This document shows, in pieces, positions 44,979 to 53,257 of a DNA stretch of 64,000 bases. The DNA is from Neptunomonas japonica JAMM 1380 (GTDB taxonomy: Bacteria; Pseudomonadota; Gammaproteobacteria; Pseudomonadales; Balneatricaceae), in NCBI RefSeq assembly GCF_016592555.1, contig NZ_AP014546.1, forward strand, positions 1,684,501-1,748,500, read 5' to 3'. The position numbers and the translations under genes were made by a program. A model generated the notes under the pieces. That model made no database searches, was not told the DNA's origin, and saw only the letters and a list, made by a program, of their open reading frames with translations. Each line of letters starts with the position of its first letter. Positions within the stretch are counted from its first letter, which is position 1.

Positions 44979-45797
44979 TTATGGCTGCTCACTTTCACTT
45001 GGCTCTATTTGAAAGTCTGCCATATCGTCTTCCATCAAGGCTGATAGTTCAGCGGCGGCTTTATGCATATCAGGGACGCTCTCAAGAGCTTGTTCAATTG
45101 ATAGCCTGGCTGTTGGGGCATGCATGGCAAGCGCTGCGTACATTCGGCCTTCTTTATCACGGATGGGAACAGACACAGCAATCATGCCTTGGAAGAACTC
45201 TTCGTTATCAAGGCCGACACCTTGTTTACTGATTTTACTGAGTTCGGGCTTAAGCGCTGCAGCGCTGGTAAGCGTGTTGGGTGTGTAGCTATTGAGTGGG
45301 ATCTTGGCGAGCAGCCGGGAGCGTTGAATGCTGCTGAGCTCACTTAAGAAGAGTTTTCCACTGGCAGTACAGTGCAGAGGTACGCGGTCGTTAATTTGCA
45401 ACTGTACGCGTAAAGGCCAATGCGTTTCAACACGGTCGAAGTACACCATTTCTCCGCCATTCGGGATAGAGATGTTACAGGTTTCACCGAGAGTATCAGA
45501 TAAACGCTGAAGGATGATGTGGCGTTGAGTGCGTAAAAAGTCATTGTTACTGAGTATGGCAATTGCAAGTTTGTTGAGCTTAAGACCCGGTAATAGCCCG
45601 CGTCCATCTAAGCGAGGCTGTAGAAAACCCTCCTCTTCCAGTTGGCTACATAGCCTGTGAATGCTGGGCTTAGGCAGTTTAAGCGTTCGATTGATTTCAG
45701 TCGGTGTCATTGGCTGCGTTGCATTAGCAACGATCTCGAGAATTTGTAGGGCACGTAGTATTGATGAGCCTTTTTCCTTAGAAGGGGAGCCTGGCAT
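44979..45797 (-). CDS. IclR-family transcriptional regulator (IseR-like)
   Basis: A 272-residue regulator with an N-terminal winged helix (ALQILEIVANATQPMTPTEINRTLKLPKPSIHRLCSQLEEEGFL) and an IclR effector domain (LHCTASGKLFLSEL, GLDNEEFFQGMIAVSVPI). It lies between the GMC dehydrogenase gene (convergent, 29 bases) and the divergent TRAP operon (292 bases), the expected place for a local regulator of both. IseR of known isethionate clusters is also IclR-type. Confidence 0.9.
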   Translation of the reverse strand: MPGSPSKEKGSSILRALQILEIVANATQPMTPTEINRTLKLPKPSIHRLCSQLEEEGFLQPRLDGRGLLPGLKLNKLAIAILSNNDFLRTQRHIILQRLSDTLGETCNISIPNGGEMVYFDRVETHWPLRVQLQINDRVPLHCTASGKLFLSELSSIQRSRLLAKIPLNSYTPNTLTSAAALKPELSKISKQGVGLDNEEFFQGMIAVSVPIRDKEGRMYAALAMHAPTARLSIEQALESVPDMHKAAAELSALMEDDMADFQIEPSESEQP

Positions 45798-46089
45798 CGG
45801 TATTGTCCTGTTTGATTATGAGTAATTTAAAATGATAATACGATTGTAAAAGTCTCATTAATAGTTGTTTTTGTTGTAAATATATTTTGTTTATTAGTTT
45901 CCTATTTAAGATTAAGTAAAAAACATGAATTATTTATTACATTTTATATTAAAAACGAGACTTAATTTATCGAAAAAGTTTGTAATAAGTATTTTTATGT
46001 GTTTTATTGAACAGACGATCAGTTATTGACTTGTGTCAAACGGATCATCAAATCCCTAACTGTATAAAAATAAATAAGGGTGTTTAAAA
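45798..46089. promoter_or_regulatory. Divergent promoter region, IclR gene and TRAP operon
   Basis: 292 AT-rich bases without a gene, expected to hold the IclR operator. No pair of boxes with proper spacing could be placed with confidence. Confidence 0.5.
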
Positions 46090-47334
46090 ATGGCTAAAAT
46101 AATTACCTCCTCAAAACCGGAACAAGGAAGCGTCTCACGTCGCGACTTTTTTCGTGTTGCTGCCACCTATGGCATGAGTTCAACTATGCTTGCAGCGACT
46201 GCATTGGGGAGTTTTACGCTTCCGCAGTTAGCTCAGGCTGCTGAAGGCAATGCAAAACGCCGTTACAAAAAAGAAGCTAAGCATGTACTGAAATTTGGTG
46301 CATCAGGCTTCAACGAAAACAATCTGTTGATTGAACGGGCAGGTTGCATCGATTTCTTAAATGACATCGAAGAGCGTACTGATGGCGAAATTCGTGTCGA
46401 ATTTATTGGTGATAACCAAATCTGTGGGCAGCTGAACTGTGTGAAGAAAACCCAGCAGGGTATTGTTGACATGTTTACCGCCTCGACGCAGAACTCCGCA
46501 GGCGGCGCACCGTACTTAAACGTACTTGATTATGCGTATATGTTTCCTACGCGCGCTTCTCAATATCATTTTTTGTATCACCCTGACAGCCAAAAGCTAT
46601 TACGTGATCCTCTACGTAAAAAGCATGGCTTGCAGTTCTTGTTCTCGCATTGCGAATTACGTGGTTTGCAGATGGGGTTGGGCTGGAAAGATAAGCCTCT
46701 AATTACTTCTATTGAGCAGCTACGCGGCACGAAAAACCGTGTGACAGGTACACAATTAGGACGTATTGCAATGCAGTTACTGGAGTTAAACCCAGTGCCT
46801 ATTGCGTGGTCTGAAACGCTTGACGGCCTGAAACAAGGCTTGATTGATGGTGCTGAAACATGGGCGGGTGCGGTAGGTTACGCCAATATGTCTCCTGTTG
46901 TTTCACAATCTGTTGATCTGCGCTTCTTCTGTGGTACTGAAGCAACAATGATGAGTGCGAGCATGTTTGATAGCTTTAGCGGCGATTTGCAAGATGCCGT
47001 TATGGAATCTTCATACTTAACACAGGTAAAAATTCAGGCGGCTCAAGAAGCGGCATTGGTTAACACTGTGGGCGCTTCAACACCTTCTTTACCTGGGACT
47101 TTATTTCATAAACATGGTGTTCGTATGGCAAGCTTGTCCGACGAAGAACGTGCTAAAGCAGAGCGTATTTGTGCACCGGAGTTCAACCCTGAACCATGGA
47201 CACAATGGCGTGAGCGTTTGGATAAATGGTCTGGTGGTCAAGACACTTATGGTTCTATCCATAAGATTGCTCGTGAAATCCCACGCGATATGTTGGCAGA
47301 AAATGTTGCACCTCGCCGCTGGTGGAAAGGTTAA
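46090..47334 (+). CDS. TRAP substrate-binding protein with Tat signal, putative isethionate uptake
   Basis: A 414-residue periplasmic DctP-type protein. It carries a twin-arginine signal (SRRDFFRVAATYG, residues 16-28) and a cleavage site after about residue 50 (LAQA), longer than the Sec signal of the other TRAP protein. Hallmark segments are RGTKNRVTGTQLGRIAMQLLELNPVPIAWSETLDGLKQGLIDGAETW. Tat export suggests it folds before translocation, as in the subfamily with Tat leaders. Position next to the IseJ/IseR-like pair suggests isethionate as ligand. Confidence 0.9.
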   Translation: MAKIITSSKPEQGSVSRRDFFRVAATYGMSSTMLAATALGSFTLPQLAQAAEGNAKRRYKKEAKHVLKFGASGFNENNLLIERAGCIDFLNDIEERTDGEIRVEFIGDNQICGQLNCVKKTQQGIVDMFTASTQNSAGGAPYLNVLDYAYMFPTRASQYHFLYHPDSQKLLRDPLRKKHGLQFLFSHCELRGLQMGLGWKDKPLITSIEQLRGTKNRVTGTQLGRIAMQLLELNPVPIAWSETLDGLKQGLIDGAETWAGAVGYANMSPVVSQSVDLRFFCGTEATMMSASMFDSFSGDLQDAVMESSYLTQVKIQAAQEAALVNTVGASTPSLPGTLFHKHGVRMASLSDEERAKAERICAPEFNPEPWTQWRERLDKWSGGQDTYGSIHKIAREIPRDMLAENVAPRRWWKG

Positions 47335-47347
47335 GTTTGCACTTAAC

Positions 47348-47382
47348 AAGCCCGTTCAGACTGTGTGTTGATCGGGCTTTTT
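47348..47382 (+). terminator. Terminator-like hairpin between TRAP binding-protein and permease genes
   Basis: AAGCCCG-T-TCA pairs with TGA-T-CGGGCTT and is followed by TTTTTC. It lies just after the binding-protein stop, so partial termination would lower permease expression relative to binding protein. The other TRAP operon has a hairpin at the same place. Confidence 0.75.
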
Positions 47383-47464
47383 CTACTCAAAAAACTCGTT
47401 AGCTTTTATTAAGCAGGCTAATAAGAGAACCCGACACATTAAATAATAAGAATGGAGCGTTGCT

Positions 47465-47569
47465 GTGAACGCTGGTGTAGATACTTCAAATACAATTTTG
47501 GTTGATGATATTCAGCCAAGAATAGACTGGGCAGCGTTCGTCCGCTCGGTTAGAGGGCTAACAAGATGA
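47465..47569 (+). CDS. 34-residue leader ORF coupled to TRAP small permease gene
   Basis: A GTG-started short frame beginning MNAGVDTSNTILVDDIQPRI and ending VRGLTR, with GGAG seven bases upstream. Its stop overlaps the ATG of the dctQ-type gene (ATGA). It could be a regulatory leader peptide for coupling, or the original N-terminal extension of the permease lost from frame by a small indel. There is no other evidence that it is expressed. Confidence 0.5.
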   Translation: MNAGVDTSNTILVDDIQPRIDWAAFVRSVRGLTR

Positions 47570-48090
47570 CTATTGGATCTGTGTTTGGTGCGATTGAACG
47601 CAATATAGAGAAGAGCGTTATTCTGGTTTCGTATGCCTCGATGGCGGGCATTATTTTTGTCGAAGTTATTCGTCGTTTTTTCTTCAATGAGCAAGCTCCT
47701 TGGAGTACGACTATCCCAATTTACATGTTTTTATGGCTTGCTTGGATGGGTGCTTCTTACAACACTATGCGTCGTTCTCACTTGCGTTTTACGGAGGTGA
47801 GGGAGCGCCTTCCGTATAAAGGACAATTCTATTGCTTGTTACTGGACGCTTTATGTTGGTTCGTTATGGGTGTTGTTGTTATCTATTACTCTGTTGAGCA
47901 GGTTTATATTGCCTATGACAACTTTGCCATCGTACAAGGCACCGATAATGTGATGCAGTGGTGGTTCTATATGGCTACGCCACTGGCCTGGGTCTTGTTA
48001 CTTTTTCGTGTCATACAGAATCTACGACAAGATATTCGTTCCTTTATTGCTGGGCGTCCTTTGACTACCCAAGCCAAAATGTTTGATTGA
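47566..48090 (+). CDS. TRAP transporter small permease subunit (DctQ family)
   Basis: A 174-residue protein with four membrane segments (first SVILVSYASMAGIIFVEVI, then NEQAPWSTTIPIYMFLWLAWMGASYNTMRRSHLRF, typical DctQ). It partners the adjacent DctM. It has no convincing ribosome site of its own; translation is probably coupled to the 34-residue frame that overlaps its start. Confidence 0.92.
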   Translation: MTIGSVFGAIERNIEKSVILVSYASMAGIIFVEVIRRFFFNEQAPWSTTIPIYMFLWLAWMGASYNTMRRSHLRFTEVRERLPYKGQFYCLLLDALCWFVMGVVVIYYSVEQVYIAYDNFAIVQGTDNVMQWWFYMATPLAWVLLLFRVIQNLRQDIRSFIAGRPLTTQAKMFD

Positions 48091-48101
48091 GGAGAGTTGA
48101 G

Positions 48102-49376
48102 ATGGATGGAATATTAATTACCCTGATCAGCCTCGGCGTAACGGGACTTTTTATACTGGGAATACCTATTTTTCTAGTGATTTCTTTATGGGTTATCGGT
48201 GTTAGCTTAGTCATTGATTTTACATTGGCTAATGTGGGAGTGACGCTTTATGAAGGGCTTAATTTCTACGGTTTGTTGGCGTTACCGCTGTTTATCCTGA
48301 CAGGTGATTTGATCAATGCTGCGGGTATTGCTAAGCGGCTATCGGATTTTGCTTATTCTTGCTTAAGCTGGCTTCATGGCGGTTTAGGGATGGCTTCTTT
48401 GGGCGCGTGTGGTCTGTTTGCTGCAATATCTGGGTCTAACTCAGCCACAACAGCCACCATTGGTGGCATCATGCATCCTGAAATGACAAAAGGTAACTAT
48501 GATTCTAAATTTGCCGCTGCAACGGTGGCTGCGGGTGGTACGGTAGGGATTATCATCCCACCCAGTATCATCTTTATTGTATATGGCTTTATGATGAATC
48601 TGCCGATTGGTGACCTATTTATGGCGGGTCTTATTCCCGGCATTTTGATGGTGGTTGCCATGCAGCTCGTTTGCTATTTCATTGCCCGTAAAAATGGCTA
48701 CGGAGTTCTTAAGGCGTTTCGCTTTAAGCATGCGGTTAAAATGGGTATGCGTGCTTGGTTAGGTTTTCTGGCCATTGGTATCGTACTGTGGGGTATCTAT
48801 TCAGGGGCATTTTCGCCTACTGAAGCGGCGGGTATGACAACAGGGTTCTGTTTACTGGCAGGCGTGTTGGTGACGCGAGAACTTAAGTTCTCTCAGCTCC
48901 CTACTATTTTGATGCGTTCTGGGCAAATCACAGGAATGTTAGCTCCACTTATTGCGGTATCTGTTGTTATGCAGCAGGTATTGTCATTACTGGGTGCTAA
49001 AGAGTTTCTAACAGAACTGCTTGGACTGCTAGGCGGTTACTATCCAATATTGTTTGCTTGTCTACTTATTGTATTGCTTGCAGGTACTGTTTTAGAAAGC
49101 TTACCGAATACAATAATACTGGCACCCATTTTAGCGCCAATAGCCATGAGTATTGGTGTAGATCCAATTCACTTCGCTGTGCTATTCCTGATTGGTGATG
49201 CTATTGGATTTATTACTCCGCCATACGGTTTGAATCTCTATGTCGCCAGCAGTATGACCGGCATACCTTATCTTCAGATAGTGAAAGCGGTACTGCCTTA
49301 CTTATACGCCTTGATGGCAACATGGGCTCTGGTTGCATTCATTCCGCAGTTAAGTTTATTCATGCTTTCTTTCTAA
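48102..49376 (+). CDS. TRAP transporter large permease subunit (DctM family)
   Basis: A 424-residue polytopic protein with DctM motifs (AAISGSNSATTATIGG, IIIPPSIIFIVYGF, GFITPPYGLNLYVASSM). The ATG at 48102 is chosen because GAGGAGAG lies eight bases upstream; a longer frame would start at TTG. With the small permease and the Tat-exported binding protein it forms the second TRAP system, here proposed for isethionate. Confidence 0.95.
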   Translation: MDGILITLISLGVTGLFILGIPIFLVISLWVIGVSLVIDFTLANVGVTLYEGLNFYGLLALPLFILTGDLINAAGIAKRLSDFAYSCLSWLHGGLGMASLGACGLFAAISGSNSATTATIGGIMHPEMTKGNYDSKFAAATVAAGGTVGIIIPPSIIFIVYGFMMNLPIGDLFMAGLIPGILMVVAMQLVCYFIARKNGYGVLKAFRFKHAVKMGMRAWLGFLAIGIVLWGIYSGAFSPTEAAGMTTGFCLLAGVLVTRELKFSQLPTILMRSGQITGMLAPLIAVSVVMQQVLSLLGAKEFLTELLGLLGGYYPILFACLLIVLLAGTVLESLPNTIILAPILAPIAMSIGVDPIHFAVLFLIGDAIGFITPPYGLNLYVASSMTGIPYLQIVKAVLPYLYALMATWALVAFIPQLSLFMLSF

Positions 49377-49478
49377 AGCGATTGGGTGCCGAAGATATTC
49401 GGTACCCGTTTCTTAGGTGCATAGCGTAATAATTAAAGTTTGAGATAGTTATTTTATTGATTAAAGACAGGTGAGAAT

Positions 49479-49961
49479 ATGCTGCCAGAAATTAACAATA
49501 TTTTGTATGCATCTGATATGGGAAAGGCCTCTCGGCCAGCGTTCTTCAGAGCAGTAAGTGAGGCGCTTCAACATGATGCACAGATCACATACTTGCATGT
49601 GATGGAGCCAATGAATCAGTCAACAGAAACGATGATTGAGAGTTATCTTTCTGAGGATGTTTTGGCGTCATTGCGTGACAAAGGGGTTGAATCACTTAAA
49701 GAAAAAATGACAAAGCGAATTGAGGATGTCGTTCGTGAGGGACTCGTAGGTATTACGCTCCCGCAAGGTGAGCTACTACATAAAATTGAGCCAGGTAAGC
49801 CTTCTAAAGTTATCTTAAAAGTGGCAAAAGAAATCAACGCTGACCTTATTGTGATGGGTACACGAACGCATTCTTCCATAGGGAAGTTGCTCATGGGGTC
49901 TACTGCACAAAAAGTGTTACAGGACTCTACTATTCCTGTGTTGGTCGTGCCTCTTAAATAG
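49479..49961 (+). CDS. Universal stress protein, UspA family, TRAP-linked
   Basis: A 160-residue single Usp domain (NILYASDMGKASRPAFFRA; ATP-binding VMGTRTHSSIGKLLMGSTAQKVLQDSTIPVLVVP). It closes the second TRAP operon, 102 bases after dctM, as the other UspA does in the first operon. Probably an ATP-dependent modulator of the transporter by analogy to TeaD. A strong terminator follows. Confidence 0.92.
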   Translation: MLPEINNILYASDMGKASRPAFFRAVSEALQHDAQITYLHVMEPMNQSTETMIESYLSEDVLASLRDKGVESLKEKMTKRIEDVVREGLVGITLPQGELLHKIEPGKPSKVILKVAKEINADLIVMGTRTHSSIGKLLMGSTAQKVLQDSTIPVLVVPLK

Positions 49962-49982
49962 AGGTTGCTATTTTCACATCAA

Positions 49983-50009
49983 AACCGGCTATAAGAGCCG
50001 GTTTTTTTT
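49983..50009 (+). terminator. Rho-independent terminator after TRAP-uspA operon
   Basis: AACCGGCT/AGCCGGTT with a five-base loop, running into eight T. Marks the end of the putative isethionate operon. Confidence 0.93.
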
Positions 50010-50024
50010 ATGCAGCCACATGCT

Positions 50025-50168
50025 CTAAGCTTTGGACTTATTACGGCATAAAGCACGAGTAAATTTTATTGATAGGGAAAAGGTAAGGTTCACTATTGTA
50101 TTGAATAGTTTGTAGCTAGCGTCTTGGCGCATACCATCGGCAATTAGGTGTACTGGTGAGTTCTGCAT
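50025..50168 (-). CDS. Possible 47-residue small protein
   Basis: On the minus strand an ATG with AGGAGA about seven bases upstream opens a frame beginning MQNSPVHLIADGMRQDASYK and ending RALCRNKSKA. It is basic with an amphipathic middle. No family was recognised. Good ribosome site and position between two plus-strand units argue for a real small gene; length argues for caution. The rest of the 454-base gap 49962-50415 holds the terminator and an ATATGAGTT-type motif. Confidence 0.4.
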   Translation of the reverse strand: MQNSPVHLIADGMRQDASYKLFNTIVNLTFSLSIKFTRALCRNKSKA

Positions 50169-50299
50169 ATGCAATCTCCTCATAAATAAACGTTAAAAAA
50201 AGTGTGTTACCGCTTCTGCGGTTGTTGTTACCACTGTTTCTTGTTTTTATTTGGTGGAGATTTGGGGCGGATATTAATGTTAAAGAAGATATGTGTCAA

Positions 50300-50309
50300 A
50301 TAACTCATA
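50300..50309 (-). promoter_or_regulatory. ATATGAGTTA motif upstream of metA
   Basis: TAACTCATAT on the plus strand, reverse complement of the motif at 52571-52580 and nearly that at 56465-56474. It lies 107 bases before metA. It may be a site for the GntR/UTRA regulator encoded downstream. Confidence 0.3.
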
Positions 50310-50415
50310 TGTATCAATTTAGGGTTATAATTGTTACTTTCAGCGCTATGAAAAAATTAAGTATCTGTCGACAAGAATACTTCTAATGTCAGATGAGTTT
50401 GTGAGGTAATGTGTA

Positions 50416-51336
50416 ATGCCCATAAAAATCCCCGATCTGTTACCCGCAGTCGATGTATTGGGGGCCGAAAACATCTTTGTGATGACCGAAACACGGGCAA
50501 CACATCAGCATGTAAGACCGCTTAAAGTAATGATTCTTAACTTGATGCCTAAGAAGATCGAGACGGAGAATCAACTCATCCGTTTATTGTCTAATACGCC
50601 GTTGCAAGTTGATGTTGAATTGTTACGCATTGATAACCACGAAAGTAAAAATACCCCGCGTCAGCATTTAGATAGTTTTTATCGTGATTTTGAAGATGTT
50701 CAAGATAAAAATTACGATGGATTGATTATTACTGGTGCTCCTCTAGGTTTGGTTAGTTTTGAAGATATTCATTACTGGGAGCAGATTCAGGAAGTCATTA
50801 AATGGTCACAACAACATGTAACCTCAACGTTATTTTTGTGTTGGGCCGCTCAAGCTGCACTTAAAGTGCTTTATGATTTGCCAAAACAAACACGTTCCGA
50901 AAAATTGTCGGGTGTGTATCAGCATAATATTCTGTCGGCACATGAGCCATTAACGCGTGGTTTTGATGATCAATTTGTAGCGCCGCATTCTCGTAATGCA
51001 GACTTTCCAGTTAATTTCATCGCTAATCATACAGATTTGAACTTGCTAGCATCTTCGGATAAAGCAGGTGCATATTTAATGGCGAGTTCATGTCGTCGCC
51101 AAGTCTATGTGACCGGGCATCCTGAGTATGAAGCTGAAACCTTAGCTCAGGAATATTGGCGGGATATTGATGCAGGGGTTAATACGATAATTCCTGTTAA
51201 TTATTTTCCTGGGAACGATCCGGATAATAAACCTGCGAATACATGGCGCAGCCACGGTAATCTACTTTTCTCCAACTGGTTAAATTACTATGTGTATCAG
51301 TTAACGCCTTATGATCTCAGCGTTAATCCGGAGTAA
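50416..51336 (+). CDS. metA: Homoserine O-succinyltransferase
   Basis: A 306-residue enzyme, very close to E. coli MetA over its whole length ([52 protein letters not shown]). It acylates homoserine in the first committed step of methionine synthesis. Catalytic Cys142 (FLCWAAQ), His235 and Glu237 (VTGHPEYE) are present. Gly111 in TGAPLGLV, rather than Glu, indicates succinyl-CoA as donor. Its location inside a sulfonate island is unusual, as no other met gene is nearby. Confidence 0.97.
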   Translation: MPIKIPDLLPAVDVLGAENIFVMTETRATHQHVRPLKVMILNLMPKKIETENQLIRLLSNTPLQVDVELLRIDNHESKNTPRQHLDSFYRDFEDVQDKNYDGLIITGAPLGLVSFEDIHYWEQIQEVIKWSQQHVTSTLFLCWAAQAALKVLYDLPKQTRSEKLSGVYQHNILSAHEPLTRGFDDQFVAPHSRNADFPVNFIANHTDLNLLASSDKAGAYLMASSCRRQVYVTGHPEYEAETLAQEYWRDIDAGVNTIIPVNYFPGNDPDNKPANTWRSHGNLLFSNWLNYYVYQLTPYDLSVNPE

Positions 51337-51407
51337 AGGGCGGGAATTCATGTGTACATTTATAGTTTTTAACCTATGTATCATTGATATGAGTGAAAAA
51401 TATTCCA

Positions 51408-52133
51408 ATGAATCAGTTTGATAATAGACATATCCCGTTATACAAACGTGTTGAAAGTCATATTCTTAATGATATTGATGAAGGCCGGTTAATACCTGGT
51501 GACTTAATACCATCAGAGCCCCAATTGGCTTTATTACTTGGAGTCAGCCAAGGTACGGTAAAAAAAGCGATTGAAAACCTAGTAAATGAAAATCGCCTTT
51601 ACCGCCATCAAGGTAAAGGTACTTATGTCTCGACGATCAACTTCAATAACAGCTTATTTCGCTTTTTCTCTTATGGTGATGCTTCTGGTAAGGGAGTGCG
51701 TATACACAAAGAGGTTAGTGAGCGTGAATTGAAAATAGGCCCTAAAAATATCTGCCAGCAATTGGGTTATGAGCCTAATTCTGAGCTGCTCTATATTCAG
51801 CGTTGTGGTTATGTTCTTGAGCTCCCTATTTTAATAGAACACTGCTGGTGGTGTCCTGAGGTGGTACCCGGTATGGAAAGTGAAGATGTTCATATTCCTG
51901 ACTTGATGTATGCCCTTGTTGTTGAGAAGTATGCCGTTCCAGTGGTGCGCGCTGAGGAGACGTTGACTGCTGATATAGCAGATAAGCAAACAGCCCAACT
52001 GTTAGGTATTCCAGAAAAGTCTCCTGTTATTGTTTTGATAAGACATACTTATAGTCGACATAACAAGATGATTGAGTACCGCAAAACTGTAGGTCGAGCA
52101 GATAAGTTTAGTTATAAAGCAGAAATACGTTAG
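51408..52133 (+). CDS. GntR-family (HutC/UTRA) transcriptional regulator
   Basis: A 241-residue regulator. Winged helix at residues 8-70 (LYKRVESHILNDIDEGRLIPGDLIPSEPQLALLLGVSQGTVKKAIENLV) and UTRA ligand-binding domain after residue 90. ATG at 51408 is preferred, but a GTG 15 bases upstream also fits. It lies directly before the uspA-TTT-sauS/T genes and is the only regulator near them, so it probably represses them until sulfoacetate or a related ligand binds; the palindrome at 52558 is a good operator candidate. Confidence 0.9.
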   Translation: MNQFDNRHIPLYKRVESHILNDIDEGRLIPGDLIPSEPQLALLLGVSQGTVKKAIENLVNENRLYRHQGKGTYVSTINFNNSLFRFFSYGDASGKGVRIHKEVSERELKIGPKNICQQLGYEPNSELLYIQRCGYVLELPILIEHCWWCPEVVPGMESEDVHIPDLMYALVVEKYAVPVVRAEETLTADIADKQTAQLLGIPEKSPVIVLIRHTYSRHNKMIEYRKTVGRADKFSYKAEIR

Positions 52134-52624
52134 TCATAGATCTAACCTGCATATTCTTAGTTTTGATGATTTTTAAGAATATGCAGTTTCTTTTTTATAC
52201 TTTTTTAAAAGCTTTGCTCTTACAACTTAAGTTAATATTCTAAGCTGTTAACCCTTCTAAAAGTAACTTTATTAGTAAAAGCTTCCTCATTCTGTATGTC
52301 TTTTGTTAATAAATAGCCTCTCCAAAAATACATTTTATGGCATGATTTTCAGAATGTATTTATCAATTATTCACAGCTCATATTACTAAGATAATTTCTT
52401 AATAATCAATTCTGTAGCTTTAGTTTTTCAAGTGATTTTTTTTCGAAAAAAAACGCGTGTTTACATGTGTCCGCGTTTTTAATTGTGTCGTCTATGCGTC
52501 CGTTGCTCAATATTTATACTTGACAGGGCGGGGAAATTATTTAATATCATTCATGTCATCTAACACATATATATGAGTTAGATTATTTAATGCTATATCA
52601 CTTCACAACGGCAGGGCTGAACCA
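52134..52624. promoter_or_regulatory. Upstream region of UspA-TTT-sau genes
   Basis: 491 AT-rich bases with no gene. Contains the long palindrome at 52558-52583, about 40 bases before the next start, which is where an operator over a promoter would be expected. Confidence 0.5.
52558..52583. promoter_or_regulatory. 26-bp near-perfect palindrome, candidate GntR operator
   Basis: Arms ATCTAACACATAT and ATATGAGTTAGAT match in 12 of 13 pairs. The right arm ATATGAGTT recurs upstream of the sauS-like gene (56465) and, inverted, upstream of metA (50300). It ends 42 bases before the uspA start. Confidence 0.55.
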
Positions 52625-53068
52625 ATGTATAAAAAGATATGTGTTGCTGTGGATGGATCTGAATCTTCTCTGGCGGCAGTGAAAGTTGCCGCTGAATTAG
52701 TGAGGAGGTTAGGTGCAAAATTACTGGTGCTGCATGTTATTCGGCCAATGAAAATACCCGAAGAGCTGCAGCGCTATATTAAAGAAGACGACCTCGCTAA
52801 AGTAAGGTATGCCGCGCTTGAAGGTGTTGGTCAGGAGATTATTGCTAATGCGGTCAAGATTGCTAAAAAATTTGATGTAGAAAGCCTGAATACGGTGATC
52901 TTAAATGGTGATCCGGCAAGCTCAATAGTGAAAGAGTCAAAAAGGCAGTCGGTAGATCTGATCGTATTAGGTACGAGAGGACTCGGCAAATTCGAGGGAG
53001 CATTGATAGGCAGCATTTCACGTAAGGTGACGGATATCTCTGAAATTAGTTTATTGATAGTGAAGTAG
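52625..53068 (+). CDS. Universal stress protein, UspA family, TTT-linked
   Basis: A 147-residue single Usp domain (ICVAVDGSESSLAAVKVA; VLGTRGLGKFEGALIGSISRKVTDISEISLLIVK with the G-x2-G-x9-GS ATP motif). It is the third Usp in the window and, like the others, sits beside a binding-protein-dependent transporter. Begins the region controlled from the 52558 palindrome. Confidence 0.93.
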   Translation: MYKKICVAVDGSESSLAAVKVAAELVRRLGAKLLVLHVIRPMKIPEELQRYIKEDDLAKVRYAALEGVGQEIIANAVKIAKKFDVESLNTVILNGDPASSIVKESKRQSVDLIVLGTRGLGKFEGALIGSISRKVTDISEISLLIVK

Positions 53069-53257
53069 GATAATCAGAGCTAACAGTGAGGATTGTTAAT
53101 TATTTTACAGGGGAGTTTTAAATAAGCTGATTTTAATAGTGTGAGTTTTTGCTACCCATGTAAAAAATACTCATCACCTATGCCCATAAATGAAAATAAC
53201 AATAGCAGCGATAACCTATTCATATTGAGTAGATGTTAAGCGCAAGGGTGATCAACG

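Noticed and set aside
50204..50386. 60-residue frame upstream of metA
   Set aside because: Biased hydrophobic composition, no ribosome site, covers the likely metA promoter.
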